Made by a program: the position numbers and the translations under genes. Below the pieces are notes generated by a model, which ran no database searches, was not told where the DNA came from, and saw only the letters and a program-made list of their open reading frames with translations. From Rouxiella sp. WC2420 (GTDB lineage: Bacteria; Pseudomonadota; Gammaproteobacteria; Enterobacterales; Enterobacteriaceae), in contig NZ_CP165628.1 of assembly GCF_041200025.1 (NCBI RefSeq), positions 3,596,001-3,660,000 of the forward strand: a DNA stretch of 64,000 bases. Direction: 5' to 3'. Position 1 is the stretch's first letter, and every line of letters starts with the position of its first letter. Shown here one piece after another: positions 50,331-59,365 of the stretch.

Positions 50331-51661
50331 TGAGGCTGAAAAATAACTTTTTGCATCGCCTTCTTCGGCCAAGGCTTTGGCATAAAGTGGTGCGCGTACG
50401 CCGTGAAGAAATCGCCCCTCTGCTGTGGGGGTGGTTATACGTTTTTTCACTGCTTTGTGCTTACTACATTATCCGACCAATCCGCGATACGATCAGTACC
50501 GTCGCGGGGGCTAATACCCTGCCCTGGTTATTCAGCGCGGTGCTGGTGACGATGCTGCTATTGCAGTGGCCGTATAATTTCCTGACTCAGCGCCTGCCGC
50601 GTGAACGCTTTATTGCCTACAGCTACCATTTCTGTAGCCTGATTCTGCTGCTGTTCGCCGCGCTGTTCTTTCTGCCTGGTGGATTAAATAACCGCTGGGT
50701 TGGTCGGATTTTCTTTATCTGGGTCTCAGTTTTCAATCTATTTGCCGTCTCGGTTTTTTGGGCGCTGATTGTCGATGTCTTTGATACCCGACGAGGAAAG
50801 AGACTGTTTGGATTGCTGGCGGCCGCAGCCACAGTGGGTGCAATAGCCGGTTCTACAGTCACTGCCTTGCTGGCCCGACACCTCTCAACTTCAGCGCTGT
50901 TGGTGCTATCGGCATTGCTGGTGCAGATTTCGGTATTCAGCGCGGTGAGATTATCGCGACGCGGGGCGCAGCTAAAGAAGCCTGCCGAAGAAACTACCGG
51001 CAATATGTTGGTGAACGAAACGGCCAAAAACGTGCTGACACCCCTGTTGGCCGGAATTCGACAAACGATAAAATCTCCTTATTTGCTAGGTATCTGCGGT
51101 TATATTCTGTTTTACTCAGTCACTTCAACCCTGCTTTATTTTCAGCAAGCCAGCATCGTTAGGCAGGCTTTCAGCGATGAAAGTCAGCGTACCGCCTTTT
51201 TTGCCAGCGTCGATCTGGCGATCAATATTCTGACCTTACTCTGTCAGTTGACGGTTACGGGTCGTATCATCTCCCGTTTTGGTACACCTTATACTTTGGC
51301 GCTGCTGCCTTTTATTAGCATCATCGGTTTTGCCTGGCTGGGTTGGGCACCTTCTCTAAGCATTCTGGTTGGATTCACTATTTTACGGCGGGCGGTTAAT
51401 TTTGCTTTGGCTCGACCAAGTCGTGAAATCCTGTTTACCGTAGTCAGCAAGCAGGAAAAATATCATGCAAAGGTGTTTATCGACACCTTGGTTTATCGCA
51501 CCGGTGACCAGATTGGCGCATGGTCCTACCAGGCGCTAAGTGTATTAGGGCTGGCATTAGCGCCGATGGCGATTTTTAGCGTAGCACTGGCCTGTGGGTG
51601 GATGTTACTCAGCTTTTTATTGGGAAAATCTCAGGAAAAGATCAGTTTTAAAAGCCCTTGA
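50330..51661 (+). CDS. Npt1/NTT-like nucleotide transporter family membrane protein
   Basis: 443 aa with 10-12 membrane helices. The block LLCAYYIIRPIRDTISTVAG is the family hallmark of ATP/ADP-translocase (NTT/Npt) relatives. Later VFWALIVDVFDTRRGKRLFG and NFALARPSREILFTVV fit the same group. The start overlaps the preceding stop by one base (TGATG), so translation is coupled. Substrate unproven; free-living bacteria carry such proteins with unknown cargo. Confidence 0.75.
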   Translation: MRLKNNFLHRLLRPRLWHKVVRVRREEIAPLLWGWLYVFSLLCAYYIIRPIRDTISTVAGANTLPWLFSAVLVTMLLLQWPYNFLTQRLPRERFIAYSYHFCSLILLLFAALFFLPGGLNNRWVGRIFFIWVSVFNLFAVSVFWALIVDVFDTRRGKRLFGLLAAAATVGAIAGSTVTALLARHLSTSALLVLSALLVQISVFSAVRLSRRGAQLKKPAEETTGNMLVNETAKNVLTPLLAGIRQTIKSPYLLGICGYILFYSVTSTLLYFQQASIVRQAFSDESQRTAFFASVDLAINILTLLCQLTVTGRIISRFGTPYTLALLPFISIIGFAWLGWAPSLSILVGFTILRRAVNFALARPSREILFTVVSKQEKYHAKVFIDTLVYRTGDQIGAWSYQALSVLGLALAPMAIFSVALACGWMLLSFLLGKSQEKISFKSP

Positions 51662-51917
51662 TTGCTGATGGTTTTTTTAATAAATCACCATTAAACGCCC
51701 GACTTGACGACTTCAACTTTATTTGAATATTTACTGAATGAGTTTTGTGCGAATCGGATAAATACTAGCTTCAGGGATTTGATACAGATACAAAGCTAAT
51801 TATCTCCCAAGATAATTTTAATCAGAATATTCCTCTATTTTTTTACATCTTGAAACCTTATTCCGAATTTAAATCCGGTGATAAAAACTTAGCATGGTGG
51901 AGTTTTTTTAACGGGTA
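51662..51917 (+). other. AT-rich spacer upstream of the sugar-porter MFS gene
   Basis: 256 bases, strongly AT-rich, with no supported gene. It likely holds the promoter of the next gene. No clear operator. Confidence 0.4.
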
Positions 51918-53345
51918 ATGGTACTTATGGAATTCGCACATTCATCGTCTTTATCGCATCAGTCGGCGGCAATTAATGCCCCTGAGCTGATCACCAGGAT
52001 AGACGCCCTGCCCTCATCACCGGGACTGTGGCGCTTTATAATATTGTTGGCAATAGGTGGTTTCTTTGAACTCTACGATCTGTTCCAAACGGCTTATATT
52101 AGCCCGGGATTGATCGCTGAAGGCATTTTCCACACCGGCAGCGCTGGCGTATTTGGTATTTCGGATCAGGCCGCTTTCGCCTCTTCGACCTTCCTCGGCC
52201 TGTTTGTCGGCACCAGCCTTCTGAGTCCGTTGGCCGACAAGTTTGGTCGTCGCCTGACCTTTATGTTTGCCCTGTTGTGGTACAGCTTTTTCACTCTGCT
52301 TATCGTCTTTCAGAACCAGGCCGAATGGATAATTTTCCTGCGCTTTCTGGTCGGTGTTGGCTTGGGTATCGAGCTGGTAACCATCGACACCTATCTGGTT
52401 GAAATGGTGCCTACTCGCCTGCGCAGTAAAGCCTTCGCCTTTTCATTTTTCATCCAGTTTATGTCGGTCCCGGTGGTAGCGCTGATTTCATGGTGGTTCG
52501 TTCCGCATACCTGGTTTGGCCTTACCGGATGGCGCTACGTGTTGTTGGTCAGCGTAGTGTTTTCACTGTTTATCTGGATCGTGCGCAAAAAACTGCCTGA
52601 GTCTCCTCGCTGGCTGTTACAGCATGGCAAAGCTGATAAAGCCCTTGAAGTGCTTGAAGATCTGGAAAAACAGTGTGGAGCAGCGAAGGTAGAACGCCTT
52701 GAGCGTCTGGTGACTCTACATGATGAACAACAGTTCGAGCGTCGCGGAAGATTCAAAGAAATCTGGACGCCACAGTTCCGTTCTCGCACTATTATGCTAA
52801 TGATTTTCAATATATTTCAGGCCATTGGCTTCTTTGGTTTCGGCAACTGGTTACCTGCTCTGCTGGCCGGACAAGGCAGCAGCTTCACCCACAGCCTGTC
52901 TTACTCAATAGTAATCACGCTCGGTTTTCCTCTGGGGTGTCTGATTTCAGTACTCTACGCCGACAAGTTCGAGATCAAGTGGCAGGTAGTGGCAGGCGCG
53001 CTGGGGGTAGTCATTTTTGGTGCGCTATTTGGTCTCCAGCGCAGTCCAATCGGCATGATCTTCTGCGGATTTATGGTCAGCTACTGTAACGCCTGGATGA
53101 CCTATAGTTTCCACTCTTATCAAACCGAGGTGTTCCCGACGCGTATTCGCGTCACTGCCGTTGGCTTCTGCTACTCGTTTAGCCGCCTATCGACAGTGTT
53201 TAGCAGCATTATTATCGGAATGTTTTTGCAATACACCGGCAATATTGGCGTACTGTCGTTTATCGTCGCCAGTATGATCATTGTGGTGTTGGTTATCTCG
53301 ATATTGGGACCGAAAACCAAAGACATAGAGCTAGAAAATATTTGA
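51918..53345 (+). CDS. Sugar-porter-type MFS transporter
   Basis: 475 aa, 12 membrane helices. Motifs LADKFGRRLTF, FLRFLVGVGLGIELVTIDTYL, EMVPTRLRSKAFA, KKLPESPRWLLQHGK and FPTRIRVTAVGFCYS are of the sugar/aromatic-acid porter family. ATG 51918 or 51927 are both possible. The substrate cannot be read. Single gene, convergent with the FUSC genes. Confidence 0.85.
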   Translation: MVLMEFAHSSSLSHQSAAINAPELITRIDALPSSPGLWRFIILLAIGGFFELYDLFQTAYISPGLIAEGIFHTGSAGVFGISDQAAFASSTFLGLFVGTSLLSPLADKFGRRLTFMFALLWYSFFTLLIVFQNQAEWIIFLRFLVGVGLGIELVTIDTYLVEMVPTRLRSKAFAFSFFIQFMSVPVVALISWWFVPHTWFGLTGWRYVLLVSVVFSLFIWIVRKKLPESPRWLLQHGKADKALEVLEDLEKQCGAAKVERLERLVTLHDEQQFERRGRFKEIWTPQFRSRTIMLMIFNIFQAIGFFGFGNWLPALLAGQGSSFTHSLSYSIVITLGFPLGCLISVLYADKFEIKWQVVAGALGVVIFGALFGLQRSPIGMIFCGFMVSYCNAWMTYSFHSYQTEVFPTRIRVTAVGFCYSFSRLSTVFSSIIIGMFLQYTGNIGVLSFIVASMIIVVLVISILGPKTKDIELENI

Positions 53346-53358
53346 TAAAACAGGCAAT

Positions 53359-53387
53359 GCTGCGGACCGAAAACGCAGGTCCGCAGC
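53359..53387. terminator. Hairpin between the MFS gene and FUSC gene
   Basis: A perfect 10-bp stem GCTGCGGACC / GGTCCGCAGC with a 9-base loop between convergent genes. No T run. Confidence 0.6.
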
Positions 53388-53402
53388 AGCGTCAGGCAGG
53401 AT

Positions 53403-55448
53403 TTAAACGGTTGGCCAGCGCTCTGAAGAATAGAGCCACATACGGATATTAAATAGATAAAACAGCGGCATAAATAGATGCATATCGGCCCGACATGCTG
53501 GTTCCAGCTTTAATAACAGCTGATTCAGCTCGCCCAGCAGCGATGGCGGAGGCGCTACGTAAATGTTTTTCAGCCTGCTCTTAATATAATTGTTTATCTC
53601 AAACAGCAGCGCGTCTGTATCAATACCGTTGTTTCTCAACAACTCTTCATGTCTGGCGTAAAAATCAAATACGCTAACGCCAATCCAGATTTCTGTTATC
53701 AGATTGCCCCCCAGGGCCACATTAGGAATAGGGTCCACTTTGATACGCGGCAAAATGATATTAACTTTATCCAGCATTCCCGCCACATATTGCTGACGCC
53801 CCAGCAATGACGATTTATTCATTTTAATTGCCTGGGTGAACTGCAATAGATCTTTTATTCCTCTGCGCAGCGCGCGCTTTGCAGTCCAGGAAGGTCGTTT
53901 ATTACGAATAATTGCCGTAACCAGCACCGCAATAAGAATGCCGACAATGGTAGAGATTGCCGAGTTGATAATCGTCAGTGGATCGGGCCGGAAATCATGG
54001 CTCATGGCCATAAAGCTTGGGATCTGCGTCGAGATAATCAGACCAAAGATATTAGTCGCCGGATTGGCAATGACGAACCCCAAAGCCAGTAGACCCGGCA
54101 CTAAACACATCACTAATGCTTCAAAGCTGGTCGCCGTGGGGATAAGAATCAGGGTATAAATCAGGCTGGCAGCGATGGCGATAATGACCGCCTTGAGGAA
54201 AACCTGCAGCGAGGCAATCGGGCTGTCTTGAGTCGCAAAAAACGAACAGGCAATCGATGCCATCACTGGCGCGGTACCGCCGTGCTTCCAGCCGCTGCCA
54301 ATCCAGAACAGACAGCAAAGCATAGTGACGATAAAAATCGTCAGTGAAGACAGGAAAATCAGTCCTTTATCAGCATGCTTTTTAAATAGCTTAAACTTCG
54401 CAGGGTTCCTTTCATCGCCTAACGCGTTGACTTTTTCTTTTACTGCCAGATAAGCGTGAGCTATACGGATAAAGTTTTGCAGGCGCTCAACCAGGCCGGT
54501 TAACAATAACCCCTCCTCCGCGCTCATCTCTCCACGGATATAGAGATCTTTGATGCTTTCCTGTGAAGCTATCATCTCATCCACCAGCACGGTGGTATCA
54601 CCAAACTGCTGAGGATTATTGAGCCAAATTAGAAAGTGGCTAAAAGTTTCGGCAACAAAATTAGGAAAGGTAATACCGTGATCGCTCAGCAAGATCAGCC
54701 GTTTCTCAATCGCACTCAGGGTCGGGATTAAATAAGAAAGATGCTGATATTGCACCGTCACCATGCGGATTAGTGTACGCGCCGAGTCGCCCTCATAAAC
54801 GCAGTGGGTGATCAACACTTCGACGTTGACCGGATAATTGGCCATCTGGATCAGGATATTTTCATGCTCCAGCGACTTTTCTTTCGACACGCGCGTCAGC
54901 ATGTCCCCGCAAATTTTCTTGGCGCTTTCAAACCAGTTGTTGACGCTATTTTCCAGCAACGTACTCATACGAACCGGGAAAATGATCATATGTACCAAGG
55001 TGCTACAGACGATGGCGACAGCGATTTCTTCAATTCGCGAAATCACCGTATAGGTGATGTCCAACGGGGAGGTGACGTCGGCAAAGCCCATAATCGCCGC
55101 ACTGTATCCTGCCAGCATAAAGACATAACTTTTAGGCGTGCGATCGTGCAGCGAAAGATAAAGGCAGAAAGCAATCCACAGCGAAACGCTTACGCTGAAA
55201 AGCAGCGGATGCTGAACCGTGATCGGATAAATAAAGAAAATAAATGCGCCTCCCAACAGCGTTCCCAAAAGACGAAATACGGACTTTGAGAGCGTCGACG
55301 CGGAGTAAAGCTGAGAGATGATAAAAACTGAGGTCAAGGACCAGGCAGGCTTATCAAGATTAAGTTTTAAAGCGATGTATAAAGCCAGGAATGCAGCAAT
55401 ACAGGTTTTTACCGAGAACAAAAAAGCATTTTTTGTCAGCCACTTCAT
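53403..55448 (-). CDS. FUSC-family (AaeB/YccS-like) membrane protein, copy 1
   Basis: 681 aa. Two bundles of about five membrane helices each, separated by a large cytoplasmic helical region, the FUSC architecture of aromatic-acid exporters. The start is MKWLTKNAFLFSVKTCIAAF. LHDRTPKSYVFMLAGYSAAI and IRNKRPSWTAKRALRRGI are shared with copy 2. It differs from AaeB, and no AaeA adaptor or AaeX is adjacent. Own promoter likely in 55449-55560. Confidence 0.85.
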   Translation of the reverse strand: MKWLTKNAFLFSVKTCIAAFLALYIALKLNLDKPAWSLTSVFIISQLYSASTLSKSVFRLLGTLLGGAFIFFIYPITVQHPLLFSVSVSLWIAFCLYLSLHDRTPKSYVFMLAGYSAAIMGFADVTSPLDITYTVISRIEEIAVAIVCSTLVHMIIFPVRMSTLLENSVNNWFESAKKICGDMLTRVSKEKSLEHENILIQMANYPVNVEVLITHCVYEGDSARTLIRMVTVQYQHLSYLIPTLSAIEKRLILLSDHGITFPNFVAETFSHFLIWLNNPQQFGDTTVLVDEMIASQESIKDLYIRGEMSAEEGLLLTGLVERLQNFIRIAHAYLAVKEKVNALGDERNPAKFKLFKKHADKGLIFLSSLTIFIVTMLCCLFWIGSGWKHGGTAPVMASIACSFFATQDSPIASLQVFLKAVIIAIAASLIYTLILIPTATSFEALVMCLVPGLLALGFVIANPATNIFGLIISTQIPSFMAMSHDFRPDPLTIINSAISTIVGILIAVLVTAIIRNKRPSWTAKRALRRGIKDLLQFTQAIKMNKSSLLGRQQYVAGMLDKVNIILPRIKVDPIPNVALGGNLITEIWIGVSVFDFYARHEELLRNNGIDTDALLFEINNYIKSRLKNIYVAPPPSLLGELNQLLLKLEPACRADMHLFMPLFYLFNIRMWLYSSERWPTV

Positions 55449-55560
55449 TTTTTATTTAAACAAATCACGTAAATTTTAAAGAATTATTTTATACCTCTAA
55501 TAAAGCAGTTATCTTGTTTTGTTTGTAACAAAGATGTTCACAATTATGTATAAATAAAAC

Positions 55561-55584
55561 GAAAAGTCACATTAAAGTGACTTT
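55561..55584 (-). terminator. Terminator of FUSC copy 2
   Basis: Stem AAAGTCAC / GTGACTTT with a 6-base loop, followed on the minus strand by TTCGTTTTATTT, 25 bases after the copy 2 stop. Confidence 0.8.
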
Positions 55585-55609
55585 CCGTTATTAATCTGAA
55601 ACTTAGTGG

Positions 55610-57655
55610 TTATTGTTCAGGCCATCTCTGCGCGGGATACAGCGCCATGCGGATGTTGAACAGATAAAACAATGGGGTATATAACTGCATGTTCGAGCGG
55701 CACAGAAACTCAGTTCGCAACAGCAATTTGTCGAGTTCGTCCAAAAGTGACTGCGGCGGCTTGATATAGATATTTTTTAGCCTTTTTTTATAATAGCGAG
55801 TAATTTCAGCCATTAACGCGTCGCTATCGAGAATATTTTCCCTGAGTAAATCCTGATGACGGGCGTAAAAATCGTAGCAATTGACCCCCAGCCATATCTC
55901 GGTAATCAAATTCCCCCCCAAAGCTACGTCAGGAATTGGGTCGACGGTGTTTCGCGGCAGAATGATATTTATCTTATCGATCATACTGGCCACATACCTC
56001 TGACGCGCCAATAACGATGAGGCATTCATTTTGATTTCAGAGGTAAACTGCAACAGCTCTTTAATACCGCGACGCAGCACACGTTTCGCAGTCCAGGAAG
56101 GCCGTTTGTTACGGATAACCGCCGTCAAAACCACGGCAATCACAATACCGACTACCGTAGAAACCGACGCATTAATGATCGACAGCAAATCAGGTTTAAG
56201 ATTGTGAGTCATACCGATAAAACCCGGGATCTGGGTGGCAACAATTAGCCCAAGGAAGTTGGTTGAGGGGTTGGCAATAACTAAACCCAGGGCAAGAAGA
56301 CCGGGTGCCAGCACAATGATTAACGATTCGAAGTTAATCGCAGGAGGAATTAACAGCCCGACATAAAAGATACTGATGACAATGGCCACCAACACGCCTT
56401 TCAGGAATACTTTCATCGAGCCAACCGGGCTGTCCATCGAAGCAAAGAATGAGCACACCACCGCTCCCATCATCGGCGCGGTAGAGCCATCTTTCCAGCC
56501 GGTGCCTATCCAGAACATGCAACCAATCATGGTGGCAGTAAAAGCGGTAAAACAAGAAAGCAGGATCATGCCACGGTCGGCGTGTTTCCTGATGAGCTTG
56601 ACTTTGTCGCGTTTTCTCTCGGTACCCATGCTGCTGACGCGTTCTTTAGCCCCCATGTAAGACTCGGACAAGCGAATAAAATTCTGCAGACGCTCGAGCA
56701 GGCCAATCAGCAACAGGCCCTCTTCGGCACTGATTTCTTCGCGCTCATATTGTCCCTTGATGCGTTCCTGAGAGGCGCTGATGTCGCTTTCAATCCACTT
56801 GGCTTGCCCGCTTTGCTCCGGACTGTTGAGCCATTGCAGAAAATGATTAAAGGACTCTGCGACATAGTCAGGAAAAACAATCCCCTGCTCCGCCAACAGG
56901 CTGAGGCGTTTTTCAATAGCAGTTAACGTAGGGATTAAATAAGACAGATGTTGGTACTGAGCACTCACTAGCCGAATGAGCTTACGCGCAGAATCGCCTT
57001 CATACACCAAGTGAGTGATCAACGTTTCCACAGACAGTGGATAGTTGGCCATTTGCACCAGAATCTGCGCCCTTTCCGGCGTACTGTCTTTCGATTCGGC
57101 GGTCAATAATTCGTTGCAAAGCTTTTTGGCGCTTTCATACCAATTGCTAACACTACTCTCGAGCAGATTGCGCATGCGCACCGGGAACACCAGCATGTGG
57201 ATCAGACTGCTGCAAATAATGGCAACAGTGATTTCTTCAACACGGGAAATAACGGTGTAGGTTATCCCGAGCGGCGTGGTGACATCGGCAAAGCCCATGA
57301 TTGCGGCACTATAGCCAGCCAACATGAAGATGTAACTTTTGGGCGTGCGATCGTGAAGCGAGAGGAACAGGCAGCAGGCAACCCATAGCGACACGCTGAG
57401 ACTGAAAAGTACAGGATGCTGAACGGTAAGGGGATAGATGATGAAAATAAAAATCCCGCCTAAAACGGTGCCTAAGAAGCGAAAAATCGCTTTAGAAACA
57501 GTGGAGGCTGAATAAAGTTGTGATATGACATAAACCGAAACCATGGCCCAGGCTGGTTTATCGAGGTTAAGTTTAAGCGCAATGTAAAGCGCCAGAAAGG
57601 CCGCAATACAGGTCTTTACGGCAAATAAAATCGCACTTTTTGATAACCATTTCAT
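55610..57655 (-). CDS. FUSC-family (AaeB/YccS-like) membrane protein, copy 2
   Basis: 681 aa, exactly the length of copy 1 and similar along its whole length (for example KTCIAAFLALYIALKLNLDK is identical in both). A tandem duplication is clear. The cytoplasmic middle has diverged more than the membrane parts. Its own terminator separates it from copy 1. Substrate unknown. Confidence 0.85.
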   Translation of the reverse strand: MKWLSKSAILFAVKTCIAAFLALYIALKLNLDKPAWAMVSVYVISQLYSASTVSKAIFRFLGTVLGGIFIFIIYPLTVQHPVLFSLSVSLWVACCLFLSLHDRTPKSYIFMLAGYSAAIMGFADVTTPLGITYTVISRVEEITVAIICSSLIHMLVFPVRMRNLLESSVSNWYESAKKLCNELLTAESKDSTPERAQILVQMANYPLSVETLITHLVYEGDSARKLIRLVSAQYQHLSYLIPTLTAIEKRLSLLAEQGIVFPDYVAESFNHFLQWLNSPEQSGQAKWIESDISASQERIKGQYEREEISAEEGLLLIGLLERLQNFIRLSESYMGAKERVSSMGTERKRDKVKLIRKHADRGMILLSCFTAFTATMIGCMFWIGTGWKDGSTAPMMGAVVCSFFASMDSPVGSMKVFLKGVLVAIVISIFYVGLLIPPAINFESLIIVLAPGLLALGLVIANPSTNFLGLIVATQIPGFIGMTHNLKPDLLSIINASVSTVVGIVIAVVLTAVIRNKRPSWTAKRVLRRGIKELLQFTSEIKMNASSLLARQRYVASMIDKINIILPRNTVDPIPDVALGGNLITEIWLGVNCYDFYARHQDLLRENILDSDALMAEITRYYKKRLKNIYIKPPQSLLDELDKLLLRTEFLCRSNMQLYTPLFYLFNIRMALYPAQRWPEQ

Positions 57656-57773
57656 AGTAGGATCAACAGCTCGCCATTTTCAAAAATGTCATTTTATACC
57701 GATCGGAATAGAACTGCTGCTTTATGATGATTTTAAGTTTGTAACAAAATAATCACAAGTTGAAAAGATTCAA

Positions 57774-57794
57774 CGGGCAGGTCGATGCTGCCCG
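57774..57794 (-). terminator. Hairpin at the end of the lysis operon
   Basis: Stem CGGGCAG / CTGCCCG with a 7-base loop, 30 bases after the Rz1 stop, followed on the minus strand by a T-rich tract (TTGAATCTTTTC). Confidence 0.6.
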
Positions 57795-57825
57795 GCGAAT
57801 ATCCCTTAATAATTAACGGCGCAGG

Positions 57826-58149
57826 CTACTTCTGTCTTGCCTGTTCTATCTGGCGAATGCCATCCAGTTGGGCATTGCAGTTTTGCAAATCAGTCAATAA
57901 AAGCTCGTTCCACACAACAGATGCTCCGTAGTTGAGGGGGTCAGCGGGAGGAGACGACGGCTGACACTGTGCCAGAAGGCTTGCCGGAATTGGTGTTACT
58001 GGAACTTTGACGTACTGCGTTGTAGTGGTTGAGCAGGCTGTCATTAGCGGCAGCAGGAACAGGCACCACAGCGCAGGGCGCCGTTGCAAGCACCGTTTTA
58101 ATAACTGTCTGCCGCTGCTGACTGGCGGTCTGGCTACTTTTCTGTTCAT
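57826..58149 (-). CDS. Phage o-spanin lipoprotein (Rz1-like)
   Basis: Outer-membrane spanin partner, 107 aa. A signal peptide ends at lipobox LMTACS (Cys about 39). The mature part is Pro-rich (VKVPVTPIPASLL, SSPPADP) and is longer than classical Rz1. It starts within the Rz gene in another frame, the arrangement expected for Rz/Rz1 pairs. Confidence 0.8.
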   Translation of the reverse strand: MNRKVARPPVSSGRQLLKRCLQRRPALWCLFLLPLMTACSTTTTQYVKVPVTPIPASLLAQCQPSSPPADPLNYGASVVWNELLLTDLQNCNAQLDGIRQIEQARQK

Positions 58150-58360
58150 TCAGCGTCGCTCCGGCTATCTGGTTGAAAATCCCTACGCTCAGGGCCTGTG
58201 ACTGAGTGATAAACTCGGCCTGCTCCTTTTGTTGGGTCAGTGCAGTCAATGCCGTGGCCTGCGTTAGCGTTTTTCCATAAAAATGAAAGGCAACGGCCAG
58301 CAACAGGCCTATGCAGGCGAGGATCAGCACAGTAGTCATCACCGCAATTTTATTAATCAT
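57941..58360 (-). CDS. Phage i-spanin (Rz-like)
   Basis: 139 aa from the ATG at 58360. One N-terminal membrane helix (TTVLILACIGLLLAVAFHFY) is followed by a helical Gln/Thr-rich periplasmic stretch (LTALTQQKEQAEFITQSQAL) and a Ser-rich tail. The start overlaps the endolysin stop by four bases (ATGA). The Rz1-type gene overlaps its 3' half. Confidence 0.8.
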   Translation of the reverse strand: MINKIAVMTTVLILACIGLLLAVAFHFYGKTLTQATALTALTQQKEQAEFITQSQALSVGIFNQIAGATLNEQKSSQTASQQRQTVIKTVLATAPCAVVPVPAAANDSLLNHYNAVRQSSSNTNSGKPSGTVSAVVSSR

Positions 58361-58851
58361 GATTGCCTCATCAGGCACACTTGCCGGTCGATTTCCCGCC
58401 GGTTTATCAGCCCGCGATTGCGCTGTTTATTCACGTAAACCCACTGGCGCAGGTCATCGCAGGCAGCCTTGGTATCACCGGCATTGAGGTGTCGGAGTAA
58501 AGAAGAGTGTTTAAAAGCGCCGACACCGACGTTGTAGGCGAAGGAATACAGCGCAGCTCGGGTGTAATTATCGATGGGGACTTTGACTGCCGCATCGACG
58601 GCTTTTTTGACCGGCTGCAAGTGTTTTAGCAACAGAGCCTCACACTCCTTGTCCGAGTAATATTTCCCCGGAACAACATCAGCCCCTGTAATACCACTAC
58701 AAACGGTCCATACCCCACCCGCATCGCGATAAGGGGTACTTTTTTGCCCCTCAACGCCCTCCGGCCCGCCAAGTAAGGCAATCACAATAGTTAATGCGGT
58801 AGTGCCGCCCAATTTGACTAATTTGCTTCTCAATGCTGCTGACATAGCCAT
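58357..58851 (-). CDS. Phage SAR endolysin (GH24 lysozyme)
   Basis: Muramidase of 164 aa. The catalytic Glu34, Asp43 and Thr49 have the T4 lysozyme spacing (E-x8-D-x5-T), in VEGQKSTPYRDAGGVWT. A weakly hydrophobic Gly/Ala-rich N-terminus (about 14-29) is a signal-arrest-release segment, so export needs only Sec and depolarisation. Start and holin stop overlap by one base (TGATG). Confidence 0.9.
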   Translation of the reverse strand: MAMSAALRSKLVKLGGTTALTIVIALLGGPEGVEGQKSTPYRDAGGVWTVCSGITGADVVPGKYYSDKECEALLLKHLQPVKKAVDAAVKVPIDNYTRAALYSFAYNVGVGAFKHSSLLRHLNAGDTKAACDDLRQWVYVNKQRNRGLINRREIDRQVCLMRQS

Positions 58852-59156
58852 CAGGAACCTACCTTATTCATCACATCTTTCACCTCTTCGGCGACGCTTG
58901 CGGTATCCACTTCCGTATTATTTTTTCTACCGGCAAGATAGGAACGAAGGATCTCGGTTCTTTTCGAGTCTTCATTTTCGCGGTTTACCAGGGCACGTTT
59001 GTTGTTGCGATAAGAGTTAAAAGATAGCAATGCGCCGAAGATGGCGCAGAACACATAAATCCATTGTTCAGTGGTCAGACCCGCCGCACTAAAGAGTGCA
59101 GTGATCGTGGCCCAAAAATGCGTCCAGAATCCGTCACTTTGTGGGTTCATTTTCAT
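58851..59156 (-). CDS. Phage holin
   Basis: 101 aa from the ATG at 59156, which has GGAGGTGGAG upstream. Two predicted membrane helices (FWTHFWATITALFSAAGL and WIYVFCAIFGALLSFNSY) and a charged C-terminal tail. A second Met two codons on (MKM) gives a possible dual start, as in holin/antiholin pairs. A further upstream start has no ribosome site. First gene of the lysis operon. Confidence 0.8.
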   Translation of the reverse strand: MKMNPQSDGFWTHFWATITALFSAAGLTTEQWIYVFCAIFGALLSFNSYRNNKRALVNRENEDSKRTEILRSYLAGRKNNTEVDTASVAEEVKDVMNKVGS

Positions 59157-59305
59157 AGTCTCCACCTCCAACTGTTGTTGGCTGTGCTCTGTAGTCATAG
59201 TTTCAGCGCCGGAGTCAGTTGCGACATAAAGTCTTGGGAGGTTGATTACTCGGCACTAAAGAGGTAAACAAAAAGGGCCACCGAAGTGACCCTTAGAATG
59301 AAACT

Positions 59306-59327
59306 AAAAACCCTGCCAAAGCAGGGT
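59306..59327 (-). terminator. Terminator between the acidic protein gene and holin
   Basis: Stem ACCCTGC / GCAGGGT with a 4-base loop, followed on the minus strand by TTTTT. A second weaker hairpin (AAGGGCCAC / GTGACCCTT) lies at about 59272-59294. Confidence 0.85.
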
Positions 59328-59365
59328 AAATTTGTTTGTTTAAACTAATCAATTCACCTAGGCGC

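Noticed and set aside
57656-57825. Left att site as a copy of the leuZ 3' end
   Set aside because: No stretch here matches the last 20 bases of leuZ.
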